In this document: positions 22,536 through 33,318 of the stretch, piece by piece | Position numbering within the stretch: position 1 is the first letter of the stretch | Layout of the letters: every line of letters begins with the position of its first letter | Assembly: GCF_019649055.1 (NCBI RefSeq) | Contig: NW_026570254.1 | Location: forward strand, 496,001 to 560,000 | Direction of reading: 5' to 3' | DNA from: Paramacrobiotus metropolitanus | Taxonomy: Eukaryota > Tardigrada > Eutardigrada > Parachela > Macrobiotidae | Length of the DNA stretch: 64,000 nucleotides | Made by a program: the position numbers and the translations under genes | Notes under the pieces: model-generated | The model's input: the letters and a program-made list of their open reading frames with translations, nothing else | Told to the model about the DNA's origin: nothing | Database searches by the model: none

Positions 22536-25500
22536 TTACTGGAAATCTCCCCCGTCTTTGCGTTTCTGGATGAGTGCACTAATTTTTGTCCATTCACTAT
22601 TAATTTTTGCTTTTTCATTTTTCGTGGAACTCTTGGCTTTTTTTCGCCCATCCGTCATCTTGACACCGTACTGGAAGGCCGCTCTAAAAATGTACTTCAA
22701 ATTAGAAAGATATTACTGCTCCATGCGCGCCTACACACAGATATTCAGAAAATATTCCAACGCTACGCGTGATGCGACATTTAATACTTCGATGTAAATC
22801 GTATTAATTACAGACAGTGTTTAATTCCGTACGGGTACAGCACAAAGAGATTAGAATAGAGCAACCGAATAATTGCCAGTCTCCTGACATATCCTTACTT
22901 GGGCAAAGCTTCCCTCTGAGCCATATAATTACTGTAATCCTCGTCCGTATCGAAAGCTTTTCGGCTGATTGCGCTCTTGTTGTTACCCTACAAAAACGCA
23001 GCCGTAACGTCAAGGGTATAGTGCCACACATGTGCAATTGTACAGCGACTGCCAGCCCAGCTAATTGCCAACGGGCTCAACACACGATACACTATTCCTG
23101 TCTTAAAAGATAATTCCTTACATGATCCATTTTACTCAGATCATCATCCTCATCACTATCCACCGCCGCCTCCAGAGCTTCATGAAATCTGAAGAAAGAA
23201 AAATACAGCACATTTAAATGGCCGTAATCCGTCTCAAACGGCACATGCAATCGCCTACAGCTGCAGACTATTGAGACAAGATTCGCAATATCGTCACCTG
23301 ATCCATTCATATACACAAACTATTCATGAATTCTACAATTATAGTTCTCAATATGCAATGTACGCCGTGGGTGCATCTTAAAAACCGTTTTGAATAAATT
23401 CATATTTTCTGAAACAGCCTGATTAAAAGCAAAACATTCTGACAACTAGGGTAGATCGGTAGGGCTAAATCGGTCAGTGAGCCGGAGATCGGCGTCTAAG
23501 GCTATGTTAAGTAATTAACGATGTTCACATAAGACCAACCCAGGATAACATTCAGCATAGCTATCCGGTCCGCTTTCAACTCGCAGCCGATTCATTTCCG
23601 GTCCCGCAGCACTGGCCTTAGAAATTCCAACTTCTGATTTACCGTTCTCGGCAATGTCGAGTTTCTTGGCCTGAAGGAATCCAAAAAACCGTGCATATAG
23701 ACAACATGTATTGAAGTACCATGAGCATACTTAAAAATGTTAAGCAATAATTTTCGATAAACTTACCGCGCCAATGACGTTTCGGATGTACTCGTGATCT
23801 TTTTTCTGTTTTTCCTCAGCAGTTTCGTTAACCTTTGCAAACCCACAAATTATTCATATACGCAAAACTTTTATCAAATCAGCTACGTACGATTGCGCCT
23901 TCGGGTTTTTTGAAATAAGCGGCTTTCACTTCACTGTCACCGGGTCGAACGAATAATTTAGTGGTAGTTGGTTTATAACTTCCATCGTCATCATCAAATA
24001 TACTGCATCCATAAACAGTATGTGTAAACTTAAGATCAAAACTTCGAATGTAGTGATGAAAGACAAATAATTAAAACTAAAAAATTTACTGACCTTTCTC
24101 CAGGTGGTTTGCTTTGAGGAAGAGTTTTTGGATCAACGAACGCTGAAAAGGGCCAAAAACGACATTACATCCACAACGAATGTTGATCTAAGAAGACTAC
24201 ACTGAAATAGATGTTTATTAACTTTACAAAAAACACCTTTGATCAAAGCACAAAGCACATATGTTGTATTCTTTACTAGTGACACAGCAGACTTTGAATA
24301 AAAAAAAATCAAAGAGAAGATAAGAAATTATTAATCAACACTCAGAAACAGTACTTCTACCTAGTTTTTTTTCTTTCTTCGATTTCTTTGACACTCGGAT
24401 GCCTTGCCGCAAGTGAGAAAGGATCTGGGTTAACTTTTCTATTACAATATGATGATCCGCATGTTTATCCGGTCCCTAAAAACCGGACAATTTTAAGCGA
24501 CGAAGTCAGTGGATAGAATTTAATGTTTTAAAATCTTACTTCCTCTTGCCGCAATTCTGCTTTACTGCGCAGCAGCGTGGTCGGTGTTTCCCAGTTACCA
24601 AATTCATCATCCAAATCCCATAGAAACGCCATGCGTCCAGGTATGAAAAACTGATTCCGCTGGGGGATTTCTTGATTGAACAGGATATTGTAGACGTTTT
24701 TCGCTAAGCGTGTTTTGAATTCCGGTGTTTTATCCTGTTCGCTGAGCTTTGTCGCAGGTTTTCTACAAGATTAACGCCCAAATTCTATGCACCGTCAAGG
24801 GGCATACAAGAAAGTACTACTTTGATAAAAGATCCTTGGCCGATTTTTTAGTTTTTGGCGCTTCCTCCTCTTCTTCGACTGCAGGCTGGCTTTCCTCCTC
24901 TTTACTATCAAGCTCCGCTTTCACCTACAAGGTACAACAACCATTAATTAAGTGAGATCATTGGTAAGCTGAAATAACGCGTGCACACATGAGTCACACT
25001 GCACACACATTCAGAAATGAGTAAGTAAGCCAACATTTACCGTAACTTTTCCGTTTCTCTTAGCAGTTGACGCAAAACAAATTTTAATACAACCCTACTC
25101 GTACCTTTTGCAGAAGCGCATAATCCAGCCCTTTCACGAGATGGGTGTGCTCAATGTCACCACCCAAAAATTTGGATTCCTCTATAATCTTCCTACGGCG
25201 TTCGGCTGCGTCCAGACCACTAATTTTAAGAAGAACATGCATTTTACTGAATGGTAAAGAGTAAAGGCCAGCGGAACAACGACGAACGATATTTATCCAG
25301 TCTTACGATTGAAAATCCGGTGCAACCGCTTTGTAGCCTGCTGTAGCAGCCAACATGATAAGCTGCTCATGATCCTGCGTAGCCAGCTCACGGCGTTCTT
25401 TGGCCTAAAATAATGTACGCACTCGACAAAAACTTTTTAAATGGTCCACGATATTAGCCAGCCACCGGAAAAATGCCCCTTATATTGTCATACAAAGGAC

Positions 25501-27018
25501 ATTCCAAAATAATTTTCCTACTTTGTATCTCCTTCAAAACGCATTCAGCTTTTATTAGCCATATCGTTAGGAAAGTCCTTCACTAAGGAACCGAAACAAA
25601 ACATAACTCACCTAAACTCCACTAAAACAGAAAAAAACTGCGGAGAAAACCATGAAGGGTCTTACGCACTTTTTCACGTGATTTCCATGGACTAATTTTG
25701 CAATTTTTCTCAATCGCCTCACAAGTTTTTGAGAAACAAAAAATGTGGTAACGTTAGAAATTCTTTCTTCTAACAAGAGATTTTAAAATAAAATGATGTG
25801 GTCCATCCGCTTGTGAGGGAAAATTGAAAGTGTCTGGGAGTAGGTACCAAAACAGAAAGCTTCTTAGCATCCTTACGGTAAAAAAGTGACAAAATTCATT
25901 AAAAAAATTTATTTGTGCCGGTGAGAAGTAAACTTCTTTGGTATCTTAGGTGCGCACGAGTGGCCATAAAATGCGTTTCTTTTAATACATAGAACGATGT
26001 ATTCACAGAAGCGAGAAGGCTAAAACCGAGAACTTTGGTGTCCTACAAAAAATAAATGTTTACCTCAAACTCGGAGCTTTTCAAAGCGTTCTGCTAACTT
26101 CGTAATAACACTAACACTATTTGCAGTTGATACTTAAAAGTAATCGTCGAAATAATTTCAAAGACGAAACTGACAATAAAAGAATGATTTCCAAAAAGGA
26201 CCTGAAAAACTGCAAACGTACCTCAAGTTTCGGTTTTCGTTTTCCTATTCTTCACCGAAACTTTTAATTGTCGTTTCCTCGGATAGGTTACATAATGGTT
26301 TATCCAAGAAAAATATATCATTTCTGTATTGTGTCAACTGACGGAGAGGTAAAACAGGGAAAATTATTTTTGGAATGTCCTTTGTAGTATGATATTATTC
26401 ATTATTCAACTGTACTCGATCACGGTAGTGAGAATCTGGTGTCGGTGGTGGAGCCCCTTCTTCATTTGGAAATTTTGGCGCTGGAGGACTAAAGTAACAA
26501 ACAAAAAGAAATGTACAATAACTAGTTAGCGCAAAAAATCAAGCAAATCGGAAGCACAACTCACACTCGTTTCTTTTGGGGTCTGTACTTGGCCTTCCTA
26601 TCTGAACCAATGGACCTGAGTGCAAAAAGGACAAATAAGAAACTGAAAAGCGTCAGCAAGAAACAGAAAAGTGTAAAGTACGAAAGAAAACACATAATCA
26701 AGAAATAAACCAAGTGGACTTAGTTTTATTGATCTTATACTACTTATGGAATAAAACAGCAAGCTGCCAGTCCTAACACTATTTTACTGCCTTGATTGAC
26801 TTACGACGGAGTTGATGGTAGGGATCCAGAAGGCTTCTCATCGGATCTAGGTGTCATTAAGATCTTCCGGAAATCCGCATTTGTCATCCGCACGGACCTA
26901 TATAATTCGCGATTATCATTAGAACCACCGAAAATAAAGATCACAATTCACGGGACTTCATATCGCAAGGAATACAGTGGCACAAAAACACAGCAAGAAC
27001 TTACTCAGAACCTGCCAT
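22536..27018 (-). CDS. IK: RED/IK spliceosomal protein
   Basis: Spliceosome B-complex component that partners SMU1. Sixteen coding exons (minus): 27018-27005, 26897-26805, 26615-26565, 26488-26416, 25404-25317, 25219-25105, 24924-24821, 24762-24539, 24475-24361, 24142-24094, 24002-23891, 23832-23767, 23670-23540, 23188-23122, 22987-22899, 22683-22536. All are in phase, giving 512 aa. Family landmarks in order: NADFRKILMTPR; YRDRAKERRELA; RRRKIIEESKFLGGDIEHTH and LVKGLDYALLQKVKAEL; EFKTRLAKNVYNILF and GRMAFLWDLDDEF; VIEKLTQILSHLRQG; YAECYPG; VDSDEDDDLSKMDHGNNK; ALPKAAFQYGVKMTDGRK; KISALIQKRKD at the C-terminus. The start is MAGSE at 27018, encoded on a 14-nt first coding exon. The RE/RD dipeptide repeat that names the vertebrate protein is not present. 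One donor (after 23540) is GTTGGT. The intron 25405-26415 holds an inverted-repeat element. Confidence 0.95.
25491..26386. mobile_element. Non-autonomous DNA-transposon-like element with terminal inverted repeats
   Basis: The sequence at 25491-25519, containing AAAGGACATTCCAAAATAAT, recurs inverted at 26356-26386 with two single-base insertions. Weaker inverted similarity continues outward (CATAC/GTATG) and inward (CCTACTTTG against CCTGTTTTA). The ~840 bp between hold no open frame of note, as expected for a MITE or internally deleted transposon. No convincing target-site duplication was found. It accounts for most of an unusually long RED intron. Confidence 0.7.
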
Positions 27019-28556
27019 GGTTAGCTTCCGAAACGACTATTATGCCACAAATAATAGAATATGCGCACAACTCGCAATTCGAGGCAAGAACTTCCTTCGT
27101 AACTTTAAAAACTTCCGAATAAAAAAAACGGAAAAAAGTCAAAAGACGTATTTCAAATTTCTTTTCGGTTTAGTCGTTTACGGCTGGCAAAATACAGGGC
27201 AATAATCTTCCTGCATTCTCTAATAAGTACTTATGGTCACTACGGTGGCAGGAATTCAGGTGAGAGCTGCCTCGGGCGGTGCATTTCGACTTGGGCCATT
27301 GAACGATGAACGTACGTACTATTAACGTAACAACGGTACTTTGCAAAGTTTGCATTATGCAGTCATGAAATATCTATATTAATTTTAAGCTACTAGCGGT
27401 GGTTGCGAACCACATTATTGCACGAGCGCGAGCGCCAATATCATTGGGAAATTTTATTGGGATTGTGGAATTGGAAAAGCGTGACGTACGCTCTTCGTGG
27501 CGTCGGACAAATTTTATGCTCTTGACGAAGACTTACTGCAGCACCTCGCGCTTCGTGCAAATTATTGAAAATATTTTATGAAACTTTTTAGTGGTTGGTA
27601 TGCCTTACCATTAGTAGTGTCTGACGGCGCTCTCATTGAGTTGTTATCGATCAGTTTGAAGTTTCAGGCAATACGGACGTTTGCAACTTTGCATTTTAAA
27701 ATTGATATTTTTGTAATTAAAAGTAATTTAAATTATTACTTCGATTTTTTGAAATTTCATGTTTTTGTAATTTCTTGCAATGGCATGTGTATTATTTATT
27801 CATTTGATAATTTTGATTGTTTGTGTACAGAATGCTACTGTACTTGTGAAGTGTAACGGATATAATATGGGAACAGACACCGTGAATGTGGTAAAGCTTA
27901 AGATGTGCAATAGTCAACAGGTAATTATTACATTAGTCTACATACTTATTAAATTCAGCCACTGACAGTTTTTTGTGATATTTTCAGTAGAAATTTGAAT
28001 TTGATGCAACTTCCAAAAATGTACAACATAAATCACAAGCCATATGAAGCCATAAACCCACATAAACAGCAATAATGTTTATGTATGGCACAATGAAGTC
28101 ACATAAGAAAGTGGCGTTATTGCTCTTTCAAGCAAATTGGAGGAAGAAAGCATAAGCTTAAAACTTAGCATCGAACTTTTAAGCAGACGTTTCAATGATT
28201 TTACAAAGTTTCGCATGCAGATTGAAACTGTGATTAACAGCACAAGTGAAACGTCAAGATTTTCAACCGGTACAGGTTGATGAAAAGTGGAAGCGGAAAA
28301 CCGTGTAATCACAACTCACAACCGCATTTTGTTAGACAAGACTGTATTATGAAAGACCGGAAAAGAAATCAAGCGAAACGAGCGATGTCATCAATACACT
28401 GTCGTTTTTTATGGTTTTAAAATTAATTTGAATATAAATACGCGCAAATGATAAAAACTGCCAGTTCCAACACTAAGACACCAGATAAAACAACAAAAAT
28501 GACAACGGAAACGTGAAGAATGTCAAAAAAACAACCAAAAAAAGCCCGAAAAGTGA
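27019..28556. other. Intergenic region between RED and PDI
   Basis: Contains the RED promoter and 5' UTR at the low end and the PDI 3' UTR at the high end (both genes are on the minus strand). The open frames at 27399-27965 and 28079-28312 have no recognisable similarity and biased AT-rich composition. No further gene is supported. Confidence 0.45.
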
Positions 28557-31077
28557 CTAAAGTTCTTCCTTAACCTTATCCTTCTTGTCTTTCTTAACCT
28601 CCTTCACTTCATCATCATCCTCATCAAGATCGTCATCTTCTTCACCTTCTTGTTCTGCAGCAGCCTTACCGAATTCTCCACCAGATTCCACAAATTTGGT
28701 CAAACCTTCCAGTGTTCGCTCACCATTGTATTCAACGACTTGGTTATCTCCCTTCTTGTATAACTTGATTGTGGGGAAGGAATCGATCCTGGTATGTTCC
28801 AGTTCGTTAGCGGTGGCATCCATCTTAGCAATGACGACATCATCGCGAGACTGGAATTTTTCTCCGAGTTCATCGTAAATTGGGGACAGCTTCTTGCAGT
28901 GTCCACACCACGGAGCATAGAATTCCACCAAGACATCCTTCTTCTTATCGAAAGCCACTTCGTCGAAATTCTTGCCAACCAAAACTTTGACAGGTTGCGC
29001 ATCCCAGTCTTTGGGAACCTCCTGGGAGTTCAGGTGGGGCTTGAGCTTGCCAGCCAAATAATCATCAATGAAGACCTTGAGCTTCTCCGGGTTAAGTTCA
29101 GCAACATCTGGCTTATATTTGACCAACTGATCAGCCAGGGAAATGAGGCGGACGGCAGGGAAATCTTCCTTCTGGAGGCCAAAGAATTCAGTAATTCTTG
29201 AGTTCTCCTCGTTATCGATGTTGACGAAGACAAACAAAAGCTTGTTCTTGTAACCTTTGGCCAGTTCGCGAACGCTGTCGTTGATGCGCTGGAAGTTTTC
29301 GGCATCCTTGCTCATGAAGATCAGCAGATGGTTTTTGAGATCTCCAGAGAAGATGCGCTGGGCTGAGTTTTGGTTGAATTCAATGAACAAGGGTAACGAG
29401 TTCTCCTTGACGAACGAGATAATCTTATCTTTGGTGAAATCAGCGGTGTGTTCGGCACGCAAGTCATCAAACTTCTTGAAGAGGACAACACGATCGCCTT
29501 TGACTTTGTATTCATCAGCAATGGCTTTATCAGTGACGAAGCCAAATTCGACGTCATCGAAGGCACGCACGGCTTCCACGAAGGCTTTCGCGGCATCACT
29601 GTCTTCAGAGTCAAAAAATCCAACGACAGCCACTTCGCGATCACCAATAAACGTCTTAGCGGCTTCCAAGTCGGCAAACTTGGCAGCCGGGAATCCGGTT
29701 TTCTTCTTCAGCCACGTGATAATGCCTTCAGCTTGCCTTGGGCCTAAAGGAAAAAAAAATCGTCATTTCTCGAAACTGAACGAGCCTTGAAAACTTTTCA
29801 CTAGTAAAACAGTTACAATTTCTCTAAACTTTTAATTATAAATAACGCGACCTTATACATGTACTACGTTTTCGCATTCGCTACATATTACTGTAATAAA
29901 GAACACATCCAATGCCGATGTCTTCTTGTGTCAATAAACAAGACGACTAACCATCCACCAACCTTGACCTGGTTTTTTTAAAATTCAGCTTCTACTAAAG
30001 AGTAACGATATCTATCATATCGCCTGAGCGCTATTTTTATTAGGGTAGTTCTTATAAACGTTCCGGCACAACTGACTGGCAAATTAATTAATCAACCAAA
30101 ATGCAGAACAAAAACTTTGAAGCTGCGCTGTCATGGGCAGTTTACGAGGATTTATAGAAACTCGCACAATAAATGCTGTCACACTTTACTGACGCGCGGT
30201 TTGCGAGGCCTTATGTTAAATGTCACACGCCTAAATAAACAATATACATCTGTGTGATGCCACGTCGTCGATGGACCCTGATCAGCAAAAAACAGAATGA
30301 CTCCAACTAGCATAGTTAACCGCTAATATCAGATAAACTTTTAACAATTCATTTTCTTGAAATCATTAGTGCGAGGCTTTAAAAACCTTCTGTAATCTGC
30401 AAATCTCAGGAAGCAGACACCGACTAATGAGACAACTAACAAAAATGCTGTAAAATAAATCTATAAAGTTAAGACCTCTCCCGTTCTCAATCAACTCCTG
30501 ACTATTACAAACGTGAACACGAAATTTTTAAATCGATAAGTCGATAAAATACAAGCAAACAGGTACTACGTAAAAGCGTTGACAGTGGCTGAAAAATCGC
30601 TCAAGCATTCCACAAGTCTCATCCATCCGAAATAATAAAAATGTATAGATCTCAGGATTTCTTTAGCACAAACTGACAAACACATGGTAATGTGCAATCA
30701 TATAATCAGATACTTAGCTTTACTGACGTACCGTTATATTCAGATTCCTGTCCGTCTCGGAAGAACTTGAGAGTAGGGTATCCGCGCACGCCATACTTCT
30801 GAGCCAATTCATTCTCAACCGTAGCGTCGACCTTGCCCAGTTTGATGGCACTGTTCTCCTCCTTCAGCTTGGTGGCGGCTTTGGCAAACTCGGGAGCCAG
30901 GGCTTTGCAATGGCCGCACCATGGAGCGTAGAACTCCACAAGGATATCGGTGTGTTCCTTCAGGGCGGCTTCGAAGTTATCCTTCTCGAGGACCAGCACG
31001 TTCTCTTCTTCCTTGATCTCGGCGGCGAAAACAGCTGCCGCAAGGAAAACTATCGACAAAAGTGATATTCTAGACAT
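28557..31077 (-). CDS. P4HB: Protein disulfide isomerase (PDIA1/P4HB type)
   Basis: ER thiol-disulfide oxidoreductase and chaperone, and beta subunit of prolyl 4-hydroxylase in animals. Two coding exons, 31077-30732 and 29743-28557, join at AAC G|GC to 510 aa, the typical length. An N-terminal signal peptide ([16 protein letters not shown]) precedes thioredoxin domain a with [16 protein letters not shown] near residue 50. Domains b and b' follow ([19 protein letters not shown]). Domain a' has [19 protein letters not shown] near residue 395, then an acidic tail ([12 protein letters not shown]) and the ER retrieval signal KEEL, a KDEL variant. Both active sites are intact. The single 988-bp intron separates the N-terminal half of domain a from the rest. 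The gene is divergent from L2HGDH, with 586 bp between start codons. Confidence 0.97.
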
Positions 31078-31663
31078 TCTCCAACGACGTCTCCCTGAAC
31101 TGATGGTGTTAATATGTTTTAATGTTAAGGATCAAGAGGTTAATTAAAATTAAAACCACAGTCCAGGCAGGAGAAGAGAAAAGTAATGAAGAAGATGACG
31201 GCGGTGCACCTACTTGTACCCTATTACTTATGCGGAAACTTTGGTTTCATTTTCATGGTGATTTGCAGCCGGCTAGGCAATAGGCATGCGCGTGGCGTAG
31301 ACGTATTGGCCTGAAATGAATTGAACACCGCCCTAGACTGACACGAACCGACAATGACTCATCCACTCACCACTGCCATACGGCATTACGGCATACGTGT
31401 GTCGCCGTGTCATATGCTCCAGAATGACCTGTAGCCGCTGCTCTATGTAAAAGCATACGTAACCGCCGCCAGTAGTGGTCCCGAATTCCAGAATTTTTGG
31501 ATTCATTATTGATTATTGCTTATTCATTATTTTTTTGGACTAGACTCCACAAACGGCGTAAATTTTTTAGTGCAGAAAATTTTATTCTGCAAAGTTGCAT
31601 TTTTTCATTGTAATTCTGGAATGTTTGAGGTTTAGACTGTAATTGTATTATCAAGTTTTCAAA
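31078..31663. promoter_or_regulatory. Shared divergent promoter region of PDI and L2HGDH
   Basis: The 586 bp between the two start codons must hold both 5' UTRs and promoters. The half near PDI is GC-richer, the half near L2HGDH is AT-rich. No TATA box or ER-stress element (CCAAT-N9-CCACG) was identified by eye. The call rests on geometry only. Confidence 0.45.
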
Positions 31664-33019
31664 ATGTTGGCATCTCTTCGAAGTTCGACCATTGAGTTTT
31701 GTGCAAAAACTCGAATAACAAGTTATTCGTATCCATCGCTGCGTTGCATGTCCACAGTGCCATCTTCGAGTTCGGACCTGCAGTGTGATTTAGCCGTTGT
31801 AGGTGGTGGAATCGTGGGAGCAGCTACGGCCTACAAAATTTCCCAACTACCTCGTTCTAAGCCTTTGAAAATCCTGATTCTGGAAAAAGAAAATGCCTTA
31901 GCAAAACATCAGACTGGCCGTAACAGCGGCGTTATTCACAGTGGAATCTATTATAAACCTGGCTCACTGAAAGCCAAAATGTGTGTGCGTGGACTCGATC
32001 TGATGTACGATTACTGTGATAAGAACCACATTCCATACATAAAGACGGGAAAACTTATTGTTGCAGTCGAAGAGGAGGAAATACCACGGCTGCTAAAACT
32101 GTATGAAAATGGCAAAGTGAATGGAGTGCGAGATTTACAGCTGATCGACGAGAAGGGAATTAAGGAGCACGAACCACATTGCAGAGGCATTAAGGCACTT
32201 TTATCACCACATACAGGAATCGTGGATTATAGTCTGGTCACCAAATCCTTGGCCGATAGCGTTGCTCGAAGCGGGGGAGAAACAGTGTTGAATTTCGAAG
32301 TGGTAAAATTCCAGTCCGCTCCAGAGGAAGGAAAAGTCCAGCTGATCGCATCGGACGGACGAGTTGTGCATTGCAAAGGAGCTGTCGTTTGCGGGGGGTT
32401 GCAGTCTGATCGGCTTGCGGTCTTGTCTAACTGTCCACCAACACCAAAAATTGTCCCCTTTCGTGGCGATTATTTACAGTTGAAGCAGGGAAAACGCCAT
32501 TTGGTTCGCGGGAATATCTATCCGGTTCCTGATCCGCGGTTTCCCTTCTTGGGTGTGCATTTCACTCCACGGATGGACGGGAATTTATGGCTGGGCCCGA
32601 CCGCAGTATTCTCCATGGATAGAGAAGGTTACAACATGTTCAGCTTCCGCTTTAGAGATATGTGGGAAGCTGTAACGTTTCCCGGCTTTTTGAAAATGGC
32701 TGCGCGTTACACTCGTTTTGGTCTGGCGGAGATGTGGCGCAACGCATATATTCCCGCACAAATCAAACAGTTGCAGAGATATATACCAGAGATAACGACA
32801 GCCGATGTGGAAAGGGCGCATTCTGGCAACAGAGCACAAGCACTGGACAGTGATGGAAATTTAGTGGATGATTTCATTATCGATACCGCTGAAGATGAAT
32901 TGGGTAAAAAAGTCGTTCACGTTAGGAATGCTCCTTCACCGGCTGCGACTTCGTCTCTAGCTATAGCCGACCACATCGTTGATACGGTTTCGAAGAAGTT
33001 TAAATTTCTTAGCGCTTGA
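31664..33019 (+). CDS. L2HGDH: L-2-hydroxyglutarate dehydrogenase, mitochondrial
   Basis: FAD-dependent mitochondrial enzyme that oxidises L-2-hydroxyglutarate to 2-oxoglutarate (metabolite repair). A single uninterrupted exon encodes 451 aa, close to the usual ~460. An N-terminal Ser/Arg/Thr-rich stretch without acidic residues fits a mitochondrial targeting peptide. The FAD Rossmann motif DLAVVGGGIVGAATAYK follows at about residue 40, then the family signature GRNSGVIHSGIYYKPGSLKA and near the C-terminus APSPAATSSLAIADHI. The start chosen is the ATG at 31664 (AAAATG context); upstream in-frame codons start only with TTG. A polyadenylation signal lies at 33159. Every other full-length recognisable gene here has introns, so the lack of introns is notable. 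Confidence 0.97.
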   Translation: MLASLRSSTIEFCAKTRITSYSYPSLRCMSTVPSSSSDLQCDLAVVGGGIVGAATAYKISQLPRSKPLKILILEKENALAKHQTGRNSGVIHSGIYYKPGSLKAKMCVRGLDLMYDYCDKNHIPYIKTGKLIVAVEEEEIPRLLKLYENGKVNGVRDLQLIDEKGIKEHEPHCRGIKALLSPHTGIVDYSLVTKSLADSVARSGGETVLNFEVVKFQSAPEEGKVQLIASDGRVVHCKGAVVCGGLQSDRLAVLSNCPPTPKIVPFRGDYLQLKQGKRHLVRGNIYPVPDPRFPFLGVHFTPRMDGNLWLGPTAVFSMDREGYNMFSFRFRDMWEAVTFPGFLKMAARYTRFGLAEMWRNAYIPAQIKQLQRYIPEITTADVERAHSGNRAQALDSDGNLVDDFIIDTAEDELGKKVVHVRNAPSPAATSSLAIADHIVDTVSKKFKFLSA

Positions 33020-33158
33020 AATGTGATGTTTAATTGTGAAATGATATACTCGTATAATTTACTGCATGCAATAGTTTCGCACTGAACCCTGAAGTATTAC
33101 AGAACGGTGTTTACGTTTTACCTGTTTTACATGATAAAACTAAGCTCAGTGATTTATC

Positions 33159-33164
33159 AATAAA
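33159..33164 (+). terminator. Polyadenylation signal of L2HGDH
   Basis: AATAAA 140 bp downstream of the L2HGDH stop codon and the first such hexamer after it. The TRMT5 stop codon, on the opposite strand, is only 155 bp further on. Confidence 0.6.
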
Positions 33165-33318
33165 AAGAATACCGCGCTCTCATTACATACTATAAGAAAC
33201 GATGAAGTTAAACAAATTCAGTGCGACAAAAAAACCACCGTGGTCCGAAGAAAGAACATCGACAGCATCGTACAAATCATCGCAGACAACACAGTCACAC
33301 GTGTACGACTCATTCAGT

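Noticed and set aside
25483-26392. Target-site duplication for the inverted-repeat element
   Set aside because: Flanks (ATTGTCAT and AGTATGAT) are similar in composition but not identical, so no duplication could be claimed.
29257-29790. 177-residue open frame antisense to PDI
   Set aside because: It lies over a highly conserved coding exon on the other strand and its sequence mirrors that exon's codon pattern; no independent similarity.
31643-31663. In-frame extension upstream of L2HGDH
   Set aside because: It begins with TTG, not ATG. The ATG at 31664 in an AAAATG context is the first in frame.
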